Source of the DNA: Lachnospiraceae bacterium | GTDB taxonomy: Bacteria; Bacillota; Clostridia; Lachnospirales; Lachnospiraceae | Direction: 5' to 3' | NCBI GenBank assembly: GCA_900770345.1 | Contig: CAAGKF010000037.1 | Coordinates: 1 to 31,633, forward strand | Length of the DNA: 31,633 nucleotides | In this document: positions 31,504-31,633 of the stretch, piece after piece | Layout of the letters: each line of letters opens with the position of its first letter | How positions within the stretch are numbered: position 1 is the first letter of the stretch | The notes under the pieces: generated by a model | What the model was told of the DNA's origin: nothing | Databases searched by the model: none | Seen by the model: only the letters and a program-made list of their open reading frames with translations | Translations under genes and position numbers: made by a program

Positions 31504-31633
31504 TTACAGTTCAGACGGCGCGAAAACAAATGCTAAAGCAGGCGTTAAACTTGTTTATAAGTATGATTTGGCATTTGTTTTCACATCGGATGGACATCCG
31601 ATGCTTCTTGTCGGGGCAAAGCCCCGGCAAGAA
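31504..31633. repeat. Start of a hairpin-rich repetitive element at the window edge
   Basis: It begins with TTACAGTTCAGACGG, the same arm as at 26580-26593. Three stems follow: GAAAACAAATGC (31522-31533) with GCATTTGTTTTC (31571-31582), CATCGGAT with ATCCGATG (31584-31603), and TTCTTGTCGGGGC with GCCCCGGCAAGAA (31605-31633). The matching right end is not in the window. No transposase is seen, so it resembles a non-autonomous MITE- or REP-like element. Confidence 0.6.

Overview
The window looks like a chromosomal piece of an anaerobic Firmicute of the Lachnospiraceae (Clostridium cluster XIVa) type. The reasons are T-box and SAM-I leaders, an AdhE with Rex-like boxes, a glutamate dehydrogenase close to the Clostridium symbiosum/E. 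coli type, a parA-parB-DUF4446 block, strong AGGAGG ribosome binding sites, and small hairpin-rich intergenic repeats. Species cannot be fixed from the sequence alone. No rRNA, tRNA, CRISPR array, prophage or transposase gene is visible.

Layout. (1) 1-2111: the tail of a Cof-type HAD phosphatase, then a tryptophan-specific T-box leader driving an orphan TrpB2-type tryptophan synthase beta chain. (2) 2234-3568: gdhA, convergent with trpB across a bidirectional terminator. (3) 3947-12534, minus strand: a long head-to-tail run that starts with a DMSO-reductase-family molybdoenzyme, a four-cluster DmsB-like ferredoxin, a TorD-type chaperone, a second four-cluster CooF-like ferredoxin and an FAD/NAD(P)H oxidoreductase. 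It continues after only 109 bases into a tripartite tricarboxylate transporter (tctC, tctB, tctA). A divergent LysR regulator and a YitT membrane protein (12665-14420) face it. The molybdoenzyme has no Tat signal and no membrane anchor subunit, so this reads as a cytosolic, NAD(P)H-fed reductase whose organic-acid substrate could be brought in by the Tct system. It is the most interesting system in the window. (4) 14549-17277: a LacI-family repressor, a 2,3-diketogulonate-reductase-like dehydrogenase (dlgD/yiaK) and a YiaL-family protein, with matching LacI-type operators just downstream of two promoters. (5) 17649-20261: adhE with a consensus promoter flanked by two Rex-like boxes. (6) 20850-23919: metK behind a SAM-I riboswitch, with a small relic of a short-chain dehydrogenase at its 3' side, then murA. 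(7) 24060-28921: an unrecognised 826-residue membrane-anchored protein, a proline/tryptophan-rich protein containing a 21-bp tandem repeat, and a LOR/SDH-domain (ornithine cyclodeaminase-like) protein whose coding sequence carries a near-perfect parS site. (8) 29145-31384: DUF4446, parB and parA, which points to a position near the replication origin. (9) 31500-31633: nested hairpins, probably the start of a dispersed repeat element that shares its end motif with a hairpin at 26582.

Most regulation is readable: T-box (Trp), SAM-I, Rex, LacI and LysR sites, and intrinsic terminators between most units. Functions of the two central unknowns (24060-26540 and 26747-27583) and the substrate of the molybdoenzyme cannot be decided from sequence reading.
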